Shown here in pieces: positions 1 to 11,830 of a DNA stretch of 64,000 nucleotides (position 1 is the first letter of the stretch; each line of letters opens with the position of its first letter). The DNA is from Pseudonocardia alni (lineage in GTDB: Bacteria; Actinomycetota; Actinomycetes; Mycobacteriales; Pseudonocardiaceae), in NCBI RefSeq assembly GCF_002813375.1, contig NZ_PHUJ01000003.1, positions 2,480,001 through 2,544,000 of the forward strand, read 5' to 3'. The notes below the pieces were generated by a model that saw nothing but the letters and a program-made list of their open reading frames with translations, was not told the origin of the DNA and did not search any database. A program made the translations under genes and the position numbers.

Positions 1-788
1 TGACGAAGACCGCGGGAGCCGCCCTGCGCGACGGCCAGCAGGCGTCGCTGGTGCTCGACACCACGATCCGGCAGCAGACCTCGCGGAACGTGATCGCCGA
101 GACCACCACCGGCGACCCGGGCCGGGTCGTGGTCGCCGGGGCCCACCTCGACAGCGTGCCCGAGGGCGCCGGCATCAACGACAACGGCAGCGGCAGCGCC
201 GCCCTGCTCGAGATCGCGCAGAAGCTCGGCGGCTCCCCGCCGGTCGGCCAGAAGGTGCGCTTCGCGTGGTGGGGCGCCGAGGAGATCGGCCTGGTCGGCT
301 CGACGAAGTACGTCGAGGGCCTGTCCGAGGCCGACCGCGCGCGGATCGCGCTGTACCTCAACTTCGACATGGTCGGCTCGCCGAACCCCGGTTACCTCGT
401 CTACGACGGCGACAACTCCGACGGCCTCGGCGGCGAGGGGGGCCCGTCCGGCTCCGACACCGCGGAGCGCGTCCTGACCGAGGCGCTGGTCGGGGCCGGC
501 GTGAACGGCCCCGAGGGCACCGCGTTCGACGGGCGCTCGGACTACGGCCCGTTCATCGAGTCCGGCATCCCGGCCGGTGGCCTGTTCACCGGCGCCGAGG
601 AGCAGAAGACCCCGGAGCAGGCGCAGAAGTGGGGCGGCACGGCGGGACAGTCCTACGACCCCTGCTACCACACGGCCTGCGACCGGCTGACCAACATCGA
701 CCGGACCGCGCTGGACCGGAACGTGACGGCGATGGCCTCGGCGATCGGCCGGTTCGCCGTCGACCTCACCGGGGTCCCGCAGCGCTGA
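1..788 (+). CDS. M28 family zinc aminopeptidase, 5' end outside the window
   Basis: C-terminal 262 residues of a secreted M28 metallopeptidase, read in the frame that begins at base 3; the start lies upstream of the window. The M28 ligand set is visible in order: GAHLDSVPEGAG (first His/Asp), the bridging Asp in GINDNGSG, WWGAEEIGLVGS (catalytic and metal Glu), LNFDMVGSPN (Asp) and YHTACDRLTNID (last His). The first residues look like the tail of a PA domain inserted before the catalytic domain, as in Streptomyces griseus aminopeptidase. The family releases N-terminal residues from peptides with two zinc ions. It converges on imuB with 22 nt between stops. Confidence 0.93.
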   Translation, partial: TKTAGAALRDGQQASLVLDTTIRQQTSRNVIAETTTGDPGRVVVAGAHLDSVPEGAGINDNGSGSAALLEIAQKLGGSPPVGQKVRFAWWGAEEIGLVGSTKYVEGLSEADRARIALYLNFDMVGSPNPGYLVYDGDNSDGLGGEGGPSGSDTAERVLTEALVGAGVNGPEGTAFDGRSDYGPFIESGIPAGGLFTGAEEQKTPEQAQKWGGTAGQSYDPCYHTACDRLTNIDRTALDRNVTAMASAIGRFAVDLTGVPQR

Positions 789-810
789 CCCGCCCGCGGC
801 GGCCGGTGGC

Positions 811-2529
811 TCAGTCGTAGACACCCGCCACCTCCCAGCGGCCGCCGCGGTGCACGAGCAGCAGGGCCGTGCCGTCGGCGAGCACGACCTGCAGCCGGAC
901 CGCGGGCCCGGGGCCGTCGGGGGCCCACCAGCGGGCGTGCACCGGCCAGGGTCCGGCCCAGCCGGTGACCTCCCGGTCGGGGCCGCCGCCCGCGACCCGG
1001 CGCGGGACGCCGTCGAGCAGGTCCGGCGCGGCCGGGCACACCTCGGCGCCGTCCGCGGCGAGCAACCGGACCGGGACCGGGTCCGGGGGCACCGTCGCCG
1101 GGGACGGTGCCGGGAGTCGGCCGGGCCAGGTCGCCGGGGGGTCGGCGGGTGGACGACGGCCGGGAGGCTCCGGGGTCACCTGCTCCGCATGCCCGGGGGC
1201 ACCGGTGGCGCCGTCCCGCGCGGGAGCCACGGGTCCCGGCCGGGCGGGGACCGCCGTGTCCTCGACGACCCGCTCGTCGCCCCACGGCACCAGCCGCACC
1301 CGCTCGCCCGGGTCCCGGCCGCCCGTCGGGACCGCGGTGAGCACCGCCTCCGGCCCGAGCAGCGCCTGCACCCGGACCAGGGCCCGCCCGGCCCGCTCGT
1401 CGCCCTCGCCGACGTCGCCCCACAGCCCGCGCTGCAGCGCCCCGGCGACCACGGTGTCCTCCGGGGTGAGCCGCAGCGCGACCAGCGTCCCGGAGCCGCC
1501 TCGCCCGAGCCACGAGTCGAGCTGCCAGCGCACCCGGTCCACCGTCCCGGACGGCGTCAGCGGCTCGGCGCACCGCCAGACCCGCAGCAGCTCCTCCCCG
1601 CTCTCCGTGCGTGCGTGCACCCCCAGCCGGGTGCAGGCCAGGCCGTGCCCGGCGAGCGCGGTGTGCAGCCGGGTCGCGAGTGCCCTCGCGGCGAAGGCGG
1701 CCGCGTCGACCCGGTCCACCGGCGGGTCCAGCTCGACCGCCGCGGACAGCTCCTCCGGCGGGACCCGGCGCGCCGGCGGGCGGGGGTCGAGCCCACGGGC
1801 GAGCCGGTGCGCGGCCACCGCGTCGGTGCCGAAGCGCGAGGCCACATCGGACTCCGACAGCGACGCGAACGCCCCCAGCGACCGTAGCCCCAGCCGGCGC
1901 AGCAGGTCCACCAGCGCGGCCCGGTCGACGTCGGGGTCCCGGTCCAGCTCGGCCACCTCCAGCGGTGCGAGGAACTCCGCCGACCGTCCCGGCGGCACCC
2001 CGCGCCCCCGGCGGGCGGCGAGCGCGGCGGCGAACATCCCGTCCGCGACGCCGATCTGGCACTCGGTCCCCGCGTGCAGCGCGACCTGGTCGATCAGCCG
2101 CTCCACCGCGGCGCGCTCCCCGCCGAACCAGCCGACCGGACCGCGTGCGGGCAGCACCAGCAGCCCCGGCCGCACCACCTCGACGCCGGGGGCGAGCGCC
2201 TCCACCGCGGCGGCGACCGGCTCGAACAGCCGGGCGTCGCGCCCCGGGTCGGGGGCGAGCACCACGAGCTCCGGGCACCGGGCCTGCGCCTCCCGGCGCC
2301 GCAGCCCCCGGCGGACCCCGTGCCGGCGGGCCGTCGCCGAGCAGGCCAGGACCCGGTTGGCGTGCAGGACCGCGGCCGGCCGGTCCGCCGGGACGTGCGC
2401 GGCGCGGGCGGCCGCGGTGACCGGCCAGTCCGGGGACCAGACCGCCAGCACCCGCGGGTCGGGCTCCGCCCGTCCACCGCCGCCCGTGCCCGTCGCGCCG
2501 CCCGCCTCCGTCGTGCCGGGCGTGCTCAT
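811..2529 (-). CDS. imuB: ImuB-type Y-family polymerase-like mutagenesis protein
   Basis: 572 residues with a DinB/Y-family fold: palm and fingers about 26-170, then a helix-hairpin region (DLLRRLGLRSLGAFASL) and little-finger domain. The catalytic acidic residues of true Y-family polymerases appear absent: the first motif reads WSPDWPV, and where active enzymes carry the SIDE-type motif it reads RPGLLVLPARG (about 120-130). That loss is typical of ImuB, which bridges ImuA' and DnaE2 to the sliding clamp in SOS mutagenesis. The ATG overlaps the imuA' stop as ATGA, so the two are probably translationally coupled. DnaE2 is not in the window. The proline-rich C-terminal third is unusually long and of uncertain role. 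Confidence 0.9.
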   Translation of the reverse strand: MSTPGTTEAGGATGTGGGGRAEPDPRVLAVWSPDWPVTAAARAAHVPADRPAAVLHANRVLACSATARRHGVRRGLRRREAQARCPELVVLAPDPGRDARLFEPVAAAVEALAPGVEVVRPGLLVLPARGPVGWFGGERAAVERLIDQVALHAGTECQIGVADGMFAAALAARRGRGVPPGRSAEFLAPLEVAELDRDPDVDRAALVDLLRRLGLRSLGAFASLSESDVASRFGTDAVAAHRLARGLDPRPPARRVPPEELSAAVELDPPVDRVDAAAFAARALATRLHTALAGHGLACTRLGVHARTESGEELLRVWRCAEPLTPSGTVDRVRWQLDSWLGRGGSGTLVALRLTPEDTVVAGALQRGLWGDVGEGDERAGRALVRVQALLGPEAVLTAVPTGGRDPGERVRLVPWGDERVVEDTAVPARPGPVAPARDGATGAPGHAEQVTPEPPGRRPPADPPATWPGRLPAPSPATVPPDPVPVRLLAADGAEVCPAAPDLLDGVPRRVAGGGPDREVTGWAGPWPVHARWWAPDGPGPAVRLQVVLADGTALLLVHRGGRWEVAGVYD

Positions 2530-3617
2530 CCCGCCGCCCGGGCCACGGGTCGCGCGACCGGGACCTCGCCCACCGCGGCCGCGGAGACCGCGGGCACCGA
2601 CGGCGCCGAGGCGATCGCGGGCACCGACGGCACCGCGGGGACCGGGGGTGTCGCCGGGGCGGGGACGACCGTCCCGCCGGGGCCCGGGAGGAGCACCTCC
2701 ACCCCCCACCCGGCCGGGCCGATCCCGCGCCCCTCCGCCCGGACCTCGACCCGCCGGGACCGCAGCCGCCCCGTCCCGCGGCCGACCCCCTCCCAGCGCG
2801 GACGGGTGCAGTGCAGCCGCAGATCGGCACCCGGCCACCCGCCGAGCGCGAGCAGCACCGCGCCCCGCTGCCGGGCCCGTGCGGCGAGCCGCTGCCGGTC
2901 CCCGGCCCGCAGCCCGGCCCGCTCCGGCCCGGCCACCACCACGAGGTCCAGCCCGTCCAGCAGTGCCGCGGTCACTCCGACCAGGTCCGCGCCGGGGTCG
3001 GGGACCAGCGCCAGCCGGTCCAGCCGCACGCCCGCCTCGGCCGCGGCCGTCGCGCCGAGGCCGGGACGGCCGACCACGCCCGCCCACGCACCCTCCGCGG
3101 ACGCGGCGGCCAGCAGCGCGAACAGCAGCGACCCCGCGCCGGACCCCACACCCACCGCCACGGTGGACCCCCGCCGCAGGCCCCCGCCGGGCAGCAGACC
3201 GGCCAGCGGCCCCGGCACCGGCAGCAGGTCGGCCTCGGTCACCGGACGCGCCTCGACCGTCCCGGCGCTGCGGGCCGGGGGCTCCGGCTCCGGGCAGGGC
3301 CCCACGGGCCCCGGCCGGGACCGCTCCAGGCCCGCCCGGGTCTCCGTGCGGCGCAGGACGTGCCGGGCCCGGGCGAGCCGCTCGGCGGCCGAGCCGGCCG
3401 GGGACCCCGGCCCCCCGGCCGGGCCCCGTGCCCCGGGCAGCGGCTCCCGCCCGCCCCCGGGGACACGTGACCCGGCCCCGACCACCGGCTCGGACCCCTC
3501 CGGACCGGTGTCGTCCCCGACGTCGACGCCGGCTCCCCCACCGGCACCGCCGACCACCCGGCCGACCGCCGCCGCTCCTCCGACGACGACCGGCCCCTCG
3601 CCCGCACCGACGCGCAC
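2526..3617 (-). CDS. imuA: ImuA'-like SOS mutagenesis accessory protein
   Basis: 363 residues. I chose GTG at 3617 because GGGAGG lies seven bases upstream and because longer readings run through the LexA box at 3701-3716. After a low-complexity Gly/Pro-rich N-terminus, a RecA-like core starts near residue 130. Its nucleotide-binding loop is degenerate (VGVGSGAGSLLFALL, no Walker Lys) and a Walker B-like strand DLVVVAG follows. In mycobacteria ImuA' works with ImuB and DnaE2 in damage-induced mutagenesis. The four-base overlap with imuB and the SOS box support this role more strongly than the sequence alone, which is poorly conserved. Confidence 0.8.
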   Translation of the reverse strand: MRVGAGEGPVVVGGAAAVGRVVGGAGGGAGVDVGDDTGPEGSEPVVGAGSRVPGGGREPLPGARGPAGGPGSPAGSAAERLARARHVLRRTETRAGLERSRPGPVGPCPEPEPPARSAGTVEARPVTEADLLPVPGPLAGLLPGGGLRRGSTVAVGVGSGAGSLLFALLAAASAEGAWAGVVGRPGLGATAAAEAGVRLDRLALVPDPGADLVGVTAALLDGLDLVVVAGPERAGLRAGDRQRLAARARQRGAVLLALGGWPGADLRLHCTRPRWEGVGRGTGRLRSRRVEVRAEGRGIGPAGWGVEVLLPGPGGTVVPAPATPPVPAVPSVPAIASAPSVPAVSAAAVGEVPVARPVARAAG

Positions 3618-3700
3618 CGCAGTACCTCCCCGCCACACACCGCGCCACGGCCGAACGGCCGCGACCTCACCCGGCGCGCCGCGGGGAAGGCGACGCGTAC

Positions 3701-3716
3701 TCGAACTGACGTTCGA
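3701..3716. promoter_or_regulatory. LexA SOS box
   Basis: A perfect inverted repeat TCGAAC-TGAC-GTTCGA. It equals the mycobacterial/actinobacterial LexA consensus TCGAAC-N4-GTTCGA. It lies 84 bases upstream of the imuA' GTG and is the only full match I noticed in the window. It implies LexA repression of imuA'-imuB, relieved by DNA damage. Confidence 0.92.
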
Positions 3717-3837
3717 AGCATAGGGCCTGTGCCGCCTCTCCGCATCCCCCGGGTGGGGGTGGTGACGACGACGTGATGACCGTCGCACGCACCCCCGACA
3801 TTCTCGGCGGGACATCCTCCGAACTGCTCCGAACGCC

Positions 3838-3873
3838 GACGGCCCGGGCCGCGCGAGGCGGTCCCGGGCCGTC
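3838..3873. terminator. Hairpin terminator after purH
   Basis: Inverted repeat with an 11-bp GC stem (GACGGCCCGGG and CCCGGGCCGTC) and a 14-nt loop, 15 bases past the purH stop. There is no U-tract, as is usual for actinobacterial terminators. The rest of 3717-3888 shows nothing else clear. Confidence 0.7.
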
Positions 3874-3888
3874 GGGGTGGGCGGTGGG

Positions 3889-5448
3889 TCAGTGGGCGAA
3901 GTGCCGCGTCCCGGTCAGGTACATCGGCACGCCCGCCTTCGCGCAGGCCGCGACGACCTCGTCGTCGCGGACCGAGCCGCCGGGCTGCACGACGGCGGCG
4001 ACTCCGGCGTCGAGCAGCACCTCCAGCCCGTCGGGGAAGGGGAAGAACGCGTCGGAGGCGGCGACCGAGCCGCGGGCCCGGTCCCCGGCCCGGGTCACGG
4101 CGAGCTTCGCCGCGTCGACCCGGTTGACCTGGCCCATGCCGACGCCGACCGCCGCGCCGTCGTGGGCGAGCAGGATCGCGTTGGACTTCACCGCGCGGCA
4201 GGCACGCCAGGCGAACGCGAGGTCGTCGAGCACCTCGGGGGCGACGGCGTCGCCGGTGACGAGCTTCCAGGCGGCCGGGTCGTCGCCGTCGGCGTCGACG
4301 AGGTCGCGCTGCTGCACCAGCAACCCGCCGGAGATCGGGCGGAGCTCGGTGCCGGTGCGGGCGGCGCCGTCGGGGATGCGGAGGACACGGACGTTCTTCT
4401 TGCGCTGGAGCACCTCGAGGGCGCCGTCGGCGTAGCCGGGGGCCACGACGACCTCGGTGAAGATCTCGGCGACCTGCTCGGCCATCGCGACCGAGACCTC
4501 GCCGTTGACCGCGATGACCCCGCCGAACGCCGACACCGGGTCGGTGGCGTGCGCCTTGCGGTGGGCCTCGGCGACGTCGGCGCCGACCGCGATCCCGCAC
4601 GGGTTGGCGTGCTTGATCACCGCGACCGTGGGGCGGTCGCCGTGGTCGTGCGCGGCGCGCCAGGCGGCGTCGGCGTCGACGTAGTTGTTGTAGGACATCT
4701 CCTTACCGTGCAGCTGCTCGGCGCCGGCGAGGCCGGAACCGGTGCCGTCGGTGTAGAGCGCGGCGGACTGGTGCGGGTTCTCGCCGTAGCGCAGCGGCCG
4801 CTCGCGGGTCCAGGTGGCGCCCACCCACTCGGCGGAGGCGTCGTCGTCGCCGGCGGGGAACTGCTCGCCCATCCAGGTCGCGACCGAGACGTCGTAGGCG
4901 GCGGTGTGCCGGTAGGCGTCGGCGGCCAGCCTGCGGCGGTCCTCCACGACGAACCCGCCCGCGCCGACCTGCTCGAGCACCCAGGCGTAGCGCGACGGGT
5001 CGACGACGACCGCGACGCTCTCGTGGTTCTTCGCCGAGGCCCGCACCATCGCCGGGCCGCCGATGTCGATCTGCTCGACGGCCTCGTCGCGGCTCGCGCC
5101 GGACGCGACGGTCTCGCGGAACGGGTAGAGGTTGGACACCAGCAGGTCGAACGGCGCGATGTTCAGCTGCTCGAGCTGCGCGAGGTGCTCGGGCTTGCGG
5201 GTGTCGGCGAGCAGCCCGGCGTGCACCCGCGGGTGCAGGGTCTTGACCCGGCCGTCGAAGCACTCGGGGAACCCGGTGACCTCCTCGACGGGGGTGACCG
5301 GGACGCCGGCGTCGGCGATCCGCTGTGCGGTGGAGCCGGTCGAGACGATCTCCACCCCGGCGGCGTGCAGCCCGGTGGCCAGGTCGAGGAGACCGGCCTT
5401 GTCGTAGACGCTGATCAGGGCCCGGCGTACCGGCCTGCGCTCACTCAC
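3889..5448 (-). CDS. purH: Bifunctional AICAR transformylase / IMP cyclohydrolase
   Basis: 519 residues, the usual PurH length. It carries out the last two steps of de novo IMP synthesis: formylation of AICAR with 10-formyl-THF, then ring closure. The N-terminal IMP cyclohydrolase domain shows [17 protein letters not shown] and [12 protein letters not shown]. The C-terminal transformylase shows the catalytic Lys-His in [11 protein letters not shown] and ends LTGTRHFAH. The GTG start overlaps the end of purN by eight bases, so the two are cotranscribed and probably coupled. In M. tuberculosis purN-purH likewise follow perM. Confidence 0.98.
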   Translation of the reverse strand: MSERRPVRRALISVYDKAGLLDLATGLHAAGVEIVSTGSTAQRIADAGVPVTPVEEVTGFPECFDGRVKTLHPRVHAGLLADTRKPEHLAQLEQLNIAPFDLLVSNLYPFRETVASGASRDEAVEQIDIGGPAMVRASAKNHESVAVVVDPSRYAWVLEQVGAGGFVVEDRRRLAADAYRHTAAYDVSVATWMGEQFPAGDDDASAEWVGATWTRERPLRYGENPHQSAALYTDGTGSGLAGAEQLHGKEMSYNNYVDADAAWRAAHDHGDRPTVAVIKHANPCGIAVGADVAEAHRKAHATDPVSAFGGVIAVNGEVSVAMAEQVAEIFTEVVVAPGYADGALEVLQRKKNVRVLRIPDGAARTGTELRPISGGLLVQQRDLVDADGDDPAAWKLVTGDAVAPEVLDDLAFAWRACRAVKSNAILLAHDGAAVGVGMGQVNRVDAAKLAVTRAGDRARGSVAASDAFFPFPDGLEVLLDAGVAAVVQPGGSVRDDEVVAACAKAGVPMYLTGTRHFAH

Positions 5449-6049
5449 TGTTCACCTCGTGGGGTTGGGCGGCGGTGGCGAACCGTCGCACGGTCGCGAC
5501 CAGCAGCCGTCGTTCCTCGGTCTTGATGCGCTCGTGCAGGGAGGTCTCGTCGTCGCCCGGGAGCACGGGGACCTCCGCCTGCGCGAGCACCGGTCCGGTG
5601 TCGAGCCCGGCGTCGACCTCGTGCACGGTCGCGCCGGTGACGGGCACCCGGGCGGCCAGCGCGTCCCGGACGGCGTGCGCGCCGGGGAACGCCGGCAGCA
5701 GCGCCGGGTGCGTGTTCAGCATCGGGCATCCGAGCGCGTCCAGGAAGGCCGGGGAGACGAGCTTCATGAACCCCGCCCCGACGACGAGGCCCGGCCGGTG
5801 CGCGAGGACGGCCGCGGCGAGCGCGGTGTTCCAGGCGTCGCGGTCGGGGTGGTCGGCGACCCGCTCGACGAAGGTGGGGACACCTGCGGCGCGGGCCCGG
5901 TCGAGCCCGGTGGCACCCGCGCGGTCGGCCCCGACGGCGACGACGGCGAATCCGGCGCCCGCGGTGTCGAGCAGTGCCTGCAGCAGGGTGCCGCTCCCGG
6001 AGACGAGGACGACGACCCGCAGCGCCCCGTGCCGCTCCTGCGCGCCCAC
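5441..6049 (-). CDS. purN: Phosphoribosylglycinamide formyltransferase
   Basis: 202 residues. PurN transfers a formyl group from 10-formyl-THF to GAR in the third step of purine synthesis. The GAR-binding loop [13 protein letters not shown] is at the N-terminus; the catalytic block [16 protein letters not shown] carries the active Asn and His, and [15 protein letters not shown] supplies the Asp. GTG at 6049 was chosen for the GGAAGGGA Shine-Dalgarno sequence just upstream. An in-frame extension to 6148 would add 33 residues without family character. The stop lies inside the purH start. Confidence 0.96.
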   Translation of the reverse strand: MGAQERHGALRVVVLVSGSGTLLQALLDTAGAGFAVVAVGADRAGATGLDRARAAGVPTFVERVADHPDRDAWNTALAAAVLAHRPGLVVGAGFMKLVSPAFLDALGCPMLNTHPALLPAFPGAHAVRDALAARVPVTGATVHEVDAGLDTGPVLAQAEVPVLPGDDETSLHERIKTEERRLLVATVRRFATAAQPHEVNSE

Positions 6050-6169
6050 CGTGTCCCTTCCTCGCCGGCCCGGGCCGCTCCACGGCCCCTGGCCAGGGTA
6101 GACGCGCCCTCCGACGACGGCGGCGCCCGGTGCGGTGGCCCGGGTCACCCGGCCTGCCGGGGCGTCGGG

Positions 6170-7927
6170 TCAGTCGTCCCGGGAGCGGTCGCGGGGGCGG
6201 GTGATGCGGTCGGTCCGGCCGTCGGTGCGCCGGTCGGACGGGTCCCCGTCGTCGGTGTCCCGGTCGGCGCGGCGCCCGGCTGCGCGGCGACCGTCGGGGC
6301 CGTGGTCCCCCGTGTCGTCGGGGTCGCCGTCGTCGGGGTCGTGGCCGGGGTCCTCGTCGTCGCCGGCGGGATCACGGCCGGCGGAACCGTCGACGCGACG
6401 GGTGGTCGTGCGACCGGCTCCGCCGGGCTCCTCCTCGTCGGTGACGGCATCGGAGTAGGGGTGGAGGTCGTCGTGGCCCCCGTCGTCGTCCCGTGCGGCG
6501 TCGGCACGGCGGGCGGGCGCCCCGGCGGTGCGACGGCGTTCGACCAGCTCCCCCACCGTCGACCCGCGACGGCGGTCCCGGGCGGCCCGGGCCCGGTCGA
6601 CCGCGGTCCGCGACCGGCCGGTGCCGCCCATCGGGACGTGCCGGGCGAGCTCGGTCCCGGCGCAGGTCAGCACGGCCGGGATCCCGACCAGCAGCAGCGC
6701 GCAGCCGAGGACCGCCCACGGGTGGAACGACACCGGGTCGTAGGGCCCGCCCGCGAGCGCACCCCCGGCGAGCGCCGCCGGGACGGCCGCCCCGACCGCG
6801 ACGACCACGGCCGCCAGCGCCGGTGCCGCGACCCGGTCCACGACCGGCGCGTCGTCGGCCAGCGCCCGCCGGCAGGCGATACCGCCGAGCGCCCCCGCGA
6901 CGACGGGCAGCAGTACGACCAGCACCGCGGCCGTCGGGACGGTGGTGACGGGCAGGACCACCGCGGGCGGGAACGGCGGCAGCGGACCCGGCTCGACGCC
7001 GAACGGACCGGACCGGGCGATACCGACCGACACCCCCGCGCCCAGCGCCCAGGACAGCGCCCCGATCAGGGCGTTCGGCAGGTACCCGATGCTCAGCACC
7101 AGCACCCCGACGCCCGCCCAGGCGCCGGGGGCGATGCGCTCGGCGGTGTCGGCGACGTCGGAGGCGCTCGCGAGCAGCGCCACGGTCAGGACGAGGGCGG
7201 CGACCAGCAGCAGCGCGGCGGCCGCGACCCGGGCCCCGGCGAGCGCCGCGCCGGGCCAACCCGCCAGCACCCGCTTCCAGGCCGCGGGCGCCCCGCAGGT
7301 GTGGACGACGCCGATCCCGGCGGCCGCCCCGGCCACCAGCCCGGCCCCGATCATCGACGCCCAGGGGGCGGTGACGGCCATGTCCCGCGGCAGCAGCGCG
7401 CCGGCGAGCACGGCGAGCGCGGCGGCGGCCCCGGCCTGGGACGCGACGACGGCGCCCGCGTCGTGCCGGACCCGCCCGCCCAGGCGGAGCACCGCCCAGC
7501 GCGAGCAGAAGGCGACCAGCGCGACGACCACCAGCGTCGGCAACAGCGGCAGCACCCCGAACGGGCGCCCGTCCACCGCGACCGGGATGAGGTGCGCGGC
7601 CAGCCACAGCGGGACGGCCGTGGCGAGTGCCCCGTCCGCGGTGACCGCGACGCCGCCGGTGCCGGTCAGCAGCGCCGCCACCGGGACGAGCATCGTGTAC
7701 CCCGCGAGGACGGCGCCCATCGTGGCCACGAGCAGGATCCGCAGCCGGTCCAGCCCGGTGCCGGTCCCGGTCCCGCGCGTCGGGGTCCGGGCGGGGCGGC
7801 GGCGCCCCCGCTCCCGGTCCGCGACGGCGGTCGCGCGCCCACCGCGGGACCGCTCCGGTGCGGACCCGGTGGACCGGGCCCGGGAGGCCGGGCGGCCGCG
7901 GGCGGGACGGGGCGGGGTGGTGCTCAC
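6170..7927 (-). CDS. PerM-like DUF6350 polytopic membrane protein
   Basis: 585 residues. After a basic N-terminus (about 1-58) come many hydrophobic helices from about 62 to 420, starting LRILLVATMGAVLAGYTMLV. A hydrophilic tail of about 160 residues rich in Asp, Arg and Thr follows. Family and position (just before purN-purH, after a DUF5336 gene) match mycobacterial PerM (Rv0955), an integral membrane protein linked to cell division and persistence through FtsB. That role is established only in mycobacteria and transferred here by synteny. No catalytic motif is visible. The acidic tail is low complexity and its length may vary between relatives. Confidence 0.82.
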   Translation of the reverse strand: MSTTPPRPARGRPASRARSTGSAPERSRGGRATAVADRERGRRRPARTPTRGTGTGTGLDRLRILLVATMGAVLAGYTMLVPVAALLTGTGGVAVTADGALATAVPLWLAAHLIPVAVDGRPFGVLPLLPTLVVVALVAFCSRWAVLRLGGRVRHDAGAVVASQAGAAAALAVLAGALLPRDMAVTAPWASMIGAGLVAGAAAGIGVVHTCGAPAAWKRVLAGWPGAALAGARVAAAALLLVAALVLTVALLASASDVADTAERIAPGAWAGVGVLVLSIGYLPNALIGALSWALGAGVSVGIARSGPFGVEPGPLPPFPPAVVLPVTTVPTAAVLVVLLPVVAGALGGIACRRALADDAPVVDRVAAPALAAVVVAVGAAVPAALAGGALAGGPYDPVSFHPWAVLGCALLLVGIPAVLTCAGTELARHVPMGGTGRSRTAVDRARAARDRRRGSTVGELVERRRTAGAPARRADAARDDDGGHDDLHPYSDAVTDEEEPGGAGRTTTRRVDGSAGRDPAGDDEDPGHDPDDGDPDDTGDHGPDGRRAAGRRADRDTDDGDPSDRRTDGRTDRITRPRDRSRDD

Positions 7928-8004
7928 CCGGTCAGCGTCGCAGCGAACGCGGCCCGGGAGGGGAAGGCACGCCGCGACGTGCCGGGGCCCACGGTTCCCT
8001 CCGC

Positions 8005-10375
<2,371 letters not shown>

Positions 10376-10378
10376 GTC

Positions 10379-11551
10379 TCAGGCTCCAGCGTTCGCGAGC
10401 TCGGCGGCCTTGGCGGCCGCGTCGTCCATCGTGCCCACCACGGTGACGAGCGGGTGGTTCGCGTCGGCGAGGATCTGACGACCCTCCTCGACGTTGTTGC
10501 CGTCCAGGCGGACGACCAGCGGCTTGGTCGCGTCGTCGCCCAGGATCTTGAGGGCCTCGACGATGCCGTTGGCGACCGCGTCGCACGCGGTGATGCCGCC
10601 GAAGACGTTGACGAAGACGCTCTTGACCTCGTCGTCACCCAGGATGACGTCCAAGCCGTCGGCCATCACCTGCGCCGAGGCGCCGCCGCCGATGTCGAGG
10701 AAGTTGGCGGGCTTGACCCCGCCGTGCGCCTCGCCGGCGTAGGCGACGACGTCGAGGGTGCTCATGACGAGCCCCGCGCCGTTGCCGATGATGCCGACCT
10801 GGCCGCCGTCGAGCTTGACGTAGTTGAGGCCCTTGGCCTTGGCCTTCGCCTCGAGCGGGTTCTCGGTGCGCTCGTCGACCAGGTCCGCGTGCTGCGGGTG
10901 CCGGAAGTCGGCGTTGGTGTCCAGGGTGACCTTGCCGTCGAGGGCGATCACCTTGTCCTGCGGGTCACGGACCAGCGGGTTGACCTCGACCAGCGTCGCG
11001 TCCTCGGAGACGAAGGTCTCCCAGAGCTTCACGATCACGTTAGCGGCCTCGTCGGCGACGGCGGCCGGGATCTTGCCCGCGGCGACGATCTCGTCGGCCT
11101 TGGCCTTGTCGACACCGGCGATCGGGTCGATGGCGATCCGGGCCAGCGCGTCCGGGCGCTCGACGGCCAGCTGCTCGATCTCCATGCCGCCCTCGGCCGA
11201 GCACATGGCCAGGAAGGTGCGGTTGGACCGGTCCAGCAGGAAGGAGAAGTAGTACTCCTCGGCGATGTCGCTGGCCTCGGTGACCAGGACCTGGTGCACG
11301 GTGTGGCCCTTGATGTCGAGGCCCAGGATGGCCTCGGCCTTCTCCTTGGCCTCGTCGGCGTTCTCGGCCAGCTTCACGCCGCCGGCCTTGCCCCGACCAC
11401 CGGTCTTGACCTGTGCCTTGACCACGACGGCGGTGCCCAGCTCGGCCGCCGCGGCCGCCGCGTCGGCGGCGTTGTCCACGGTCCGGCCCGGCAGCACCGG
11501 GACTCCGTGCGCGGCGAAGAGGTCCTTCGCCTGGTACTCGTAGAGGTCCAC
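10379..11551 (-). CDS. sucC: Succinyl-CoA synthetase subunit beta
   Basis: 390 residues. The ATP-grasp domain is at the N-terminus ([19 protein letters not shown], then [18 protein letters not shown]), with the nucleotide-site loop [12 protein letters not shown] and the ligase domain motif [13 protein letters not shown] at 11551 gives the family length and places the conserved start correctly; the reading frame stays open upstream but without homology. It is first in a two-gene operon with sucD, and the same order occurs in mycobacteria. Confidence 0.97.
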   Translation of the reverse strand: MDLYEYQAKDLFAAHGVPVLPGRTVDNAADAAAAAAELGTAVVVKAQVKTGGRGKAGGVKLAENADEAKEKAEAILGLDIKGHTVHQVLVTEASDIAEEYYFSFLLDRSNRTFLAMCSAEGGMEIEQLAVERPDALARIAIDPIAGVDKAKADEIVAAGKIPAAVADEAANVIVKLWETFVSEDATLVEVNPLVRDPQDKVIALDGKVTLDTNADFRHPQHADLVDERTENPLEAKAKAKGLNYVKLDGGQVGIIGNGAGLVMSTLDVVAYAGEAHGGVKPANFLDIGGGASAQVMADGLDVILGDDEVKSVFVNVFGGITACDAVANGIVEALKILGDDATKPLVVRLDGNNVEEGRQILADANHPLVTVVGTMDDAAAKAAELANAGA

Positions 11552-11673
11552 TCGGCTCTCCCGCTCCACTTCGCTCTCGCCGCGACCGGCGCGACCCCGG
11601 CTCGTTCTCCGGGCGCGCCCCGCACAGGTGGCGGGCGGCAGCGGTCGCGGACGTCGGTGATGCTGCGTCGGGG

Positions 11674-11679
11674 AGCCTA
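11674..11679 (-). promoter_or_regulatory. Candidate -10 for sucC
   Basis: The minus strand reads TAGGCT, a TANNNT -10 match, which would leave a 5' untranslated region of about 115 bases. No convincing -35 is visible. The rest of 11552-11830 contains only this and the promoter of the divergent hydrolase. Confidence 0.35.
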
Positions 11680-11818
11680 GCCACGCCGCGCGCACCGGTC
11701 CTGACCTGGGCCGGTGACCGCTGTCACCCCGTCGGCGCAGTGCTCGATTCAGATCGACCGACCGAGTGATCGGGGCCACCGATCGTCCCGCGACACAGCG
11801 GAATCCTGTGACCTGCCT

Positions 11819-11824
11819 TACCTT
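11819..11824 (+). promoter_or_regulatory. -10 element for a leaderless transcript
   Basis: TACCTT followed by six bases and then the ATG at 11831. This spacing puts the transcription start at or next to the start codon, and no Shine-Dalgarno sequence is present. Confidence 0.55.
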
Positions 11825-11830
11825 TCGGGC

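Noticed and set aside
665..3709. Very long open frames on both strands over imuA'-imuB
   Set aside because: Compositional shadows; only the frames with Y-family and RecA-like similarity and the ATGA overlap were kept.
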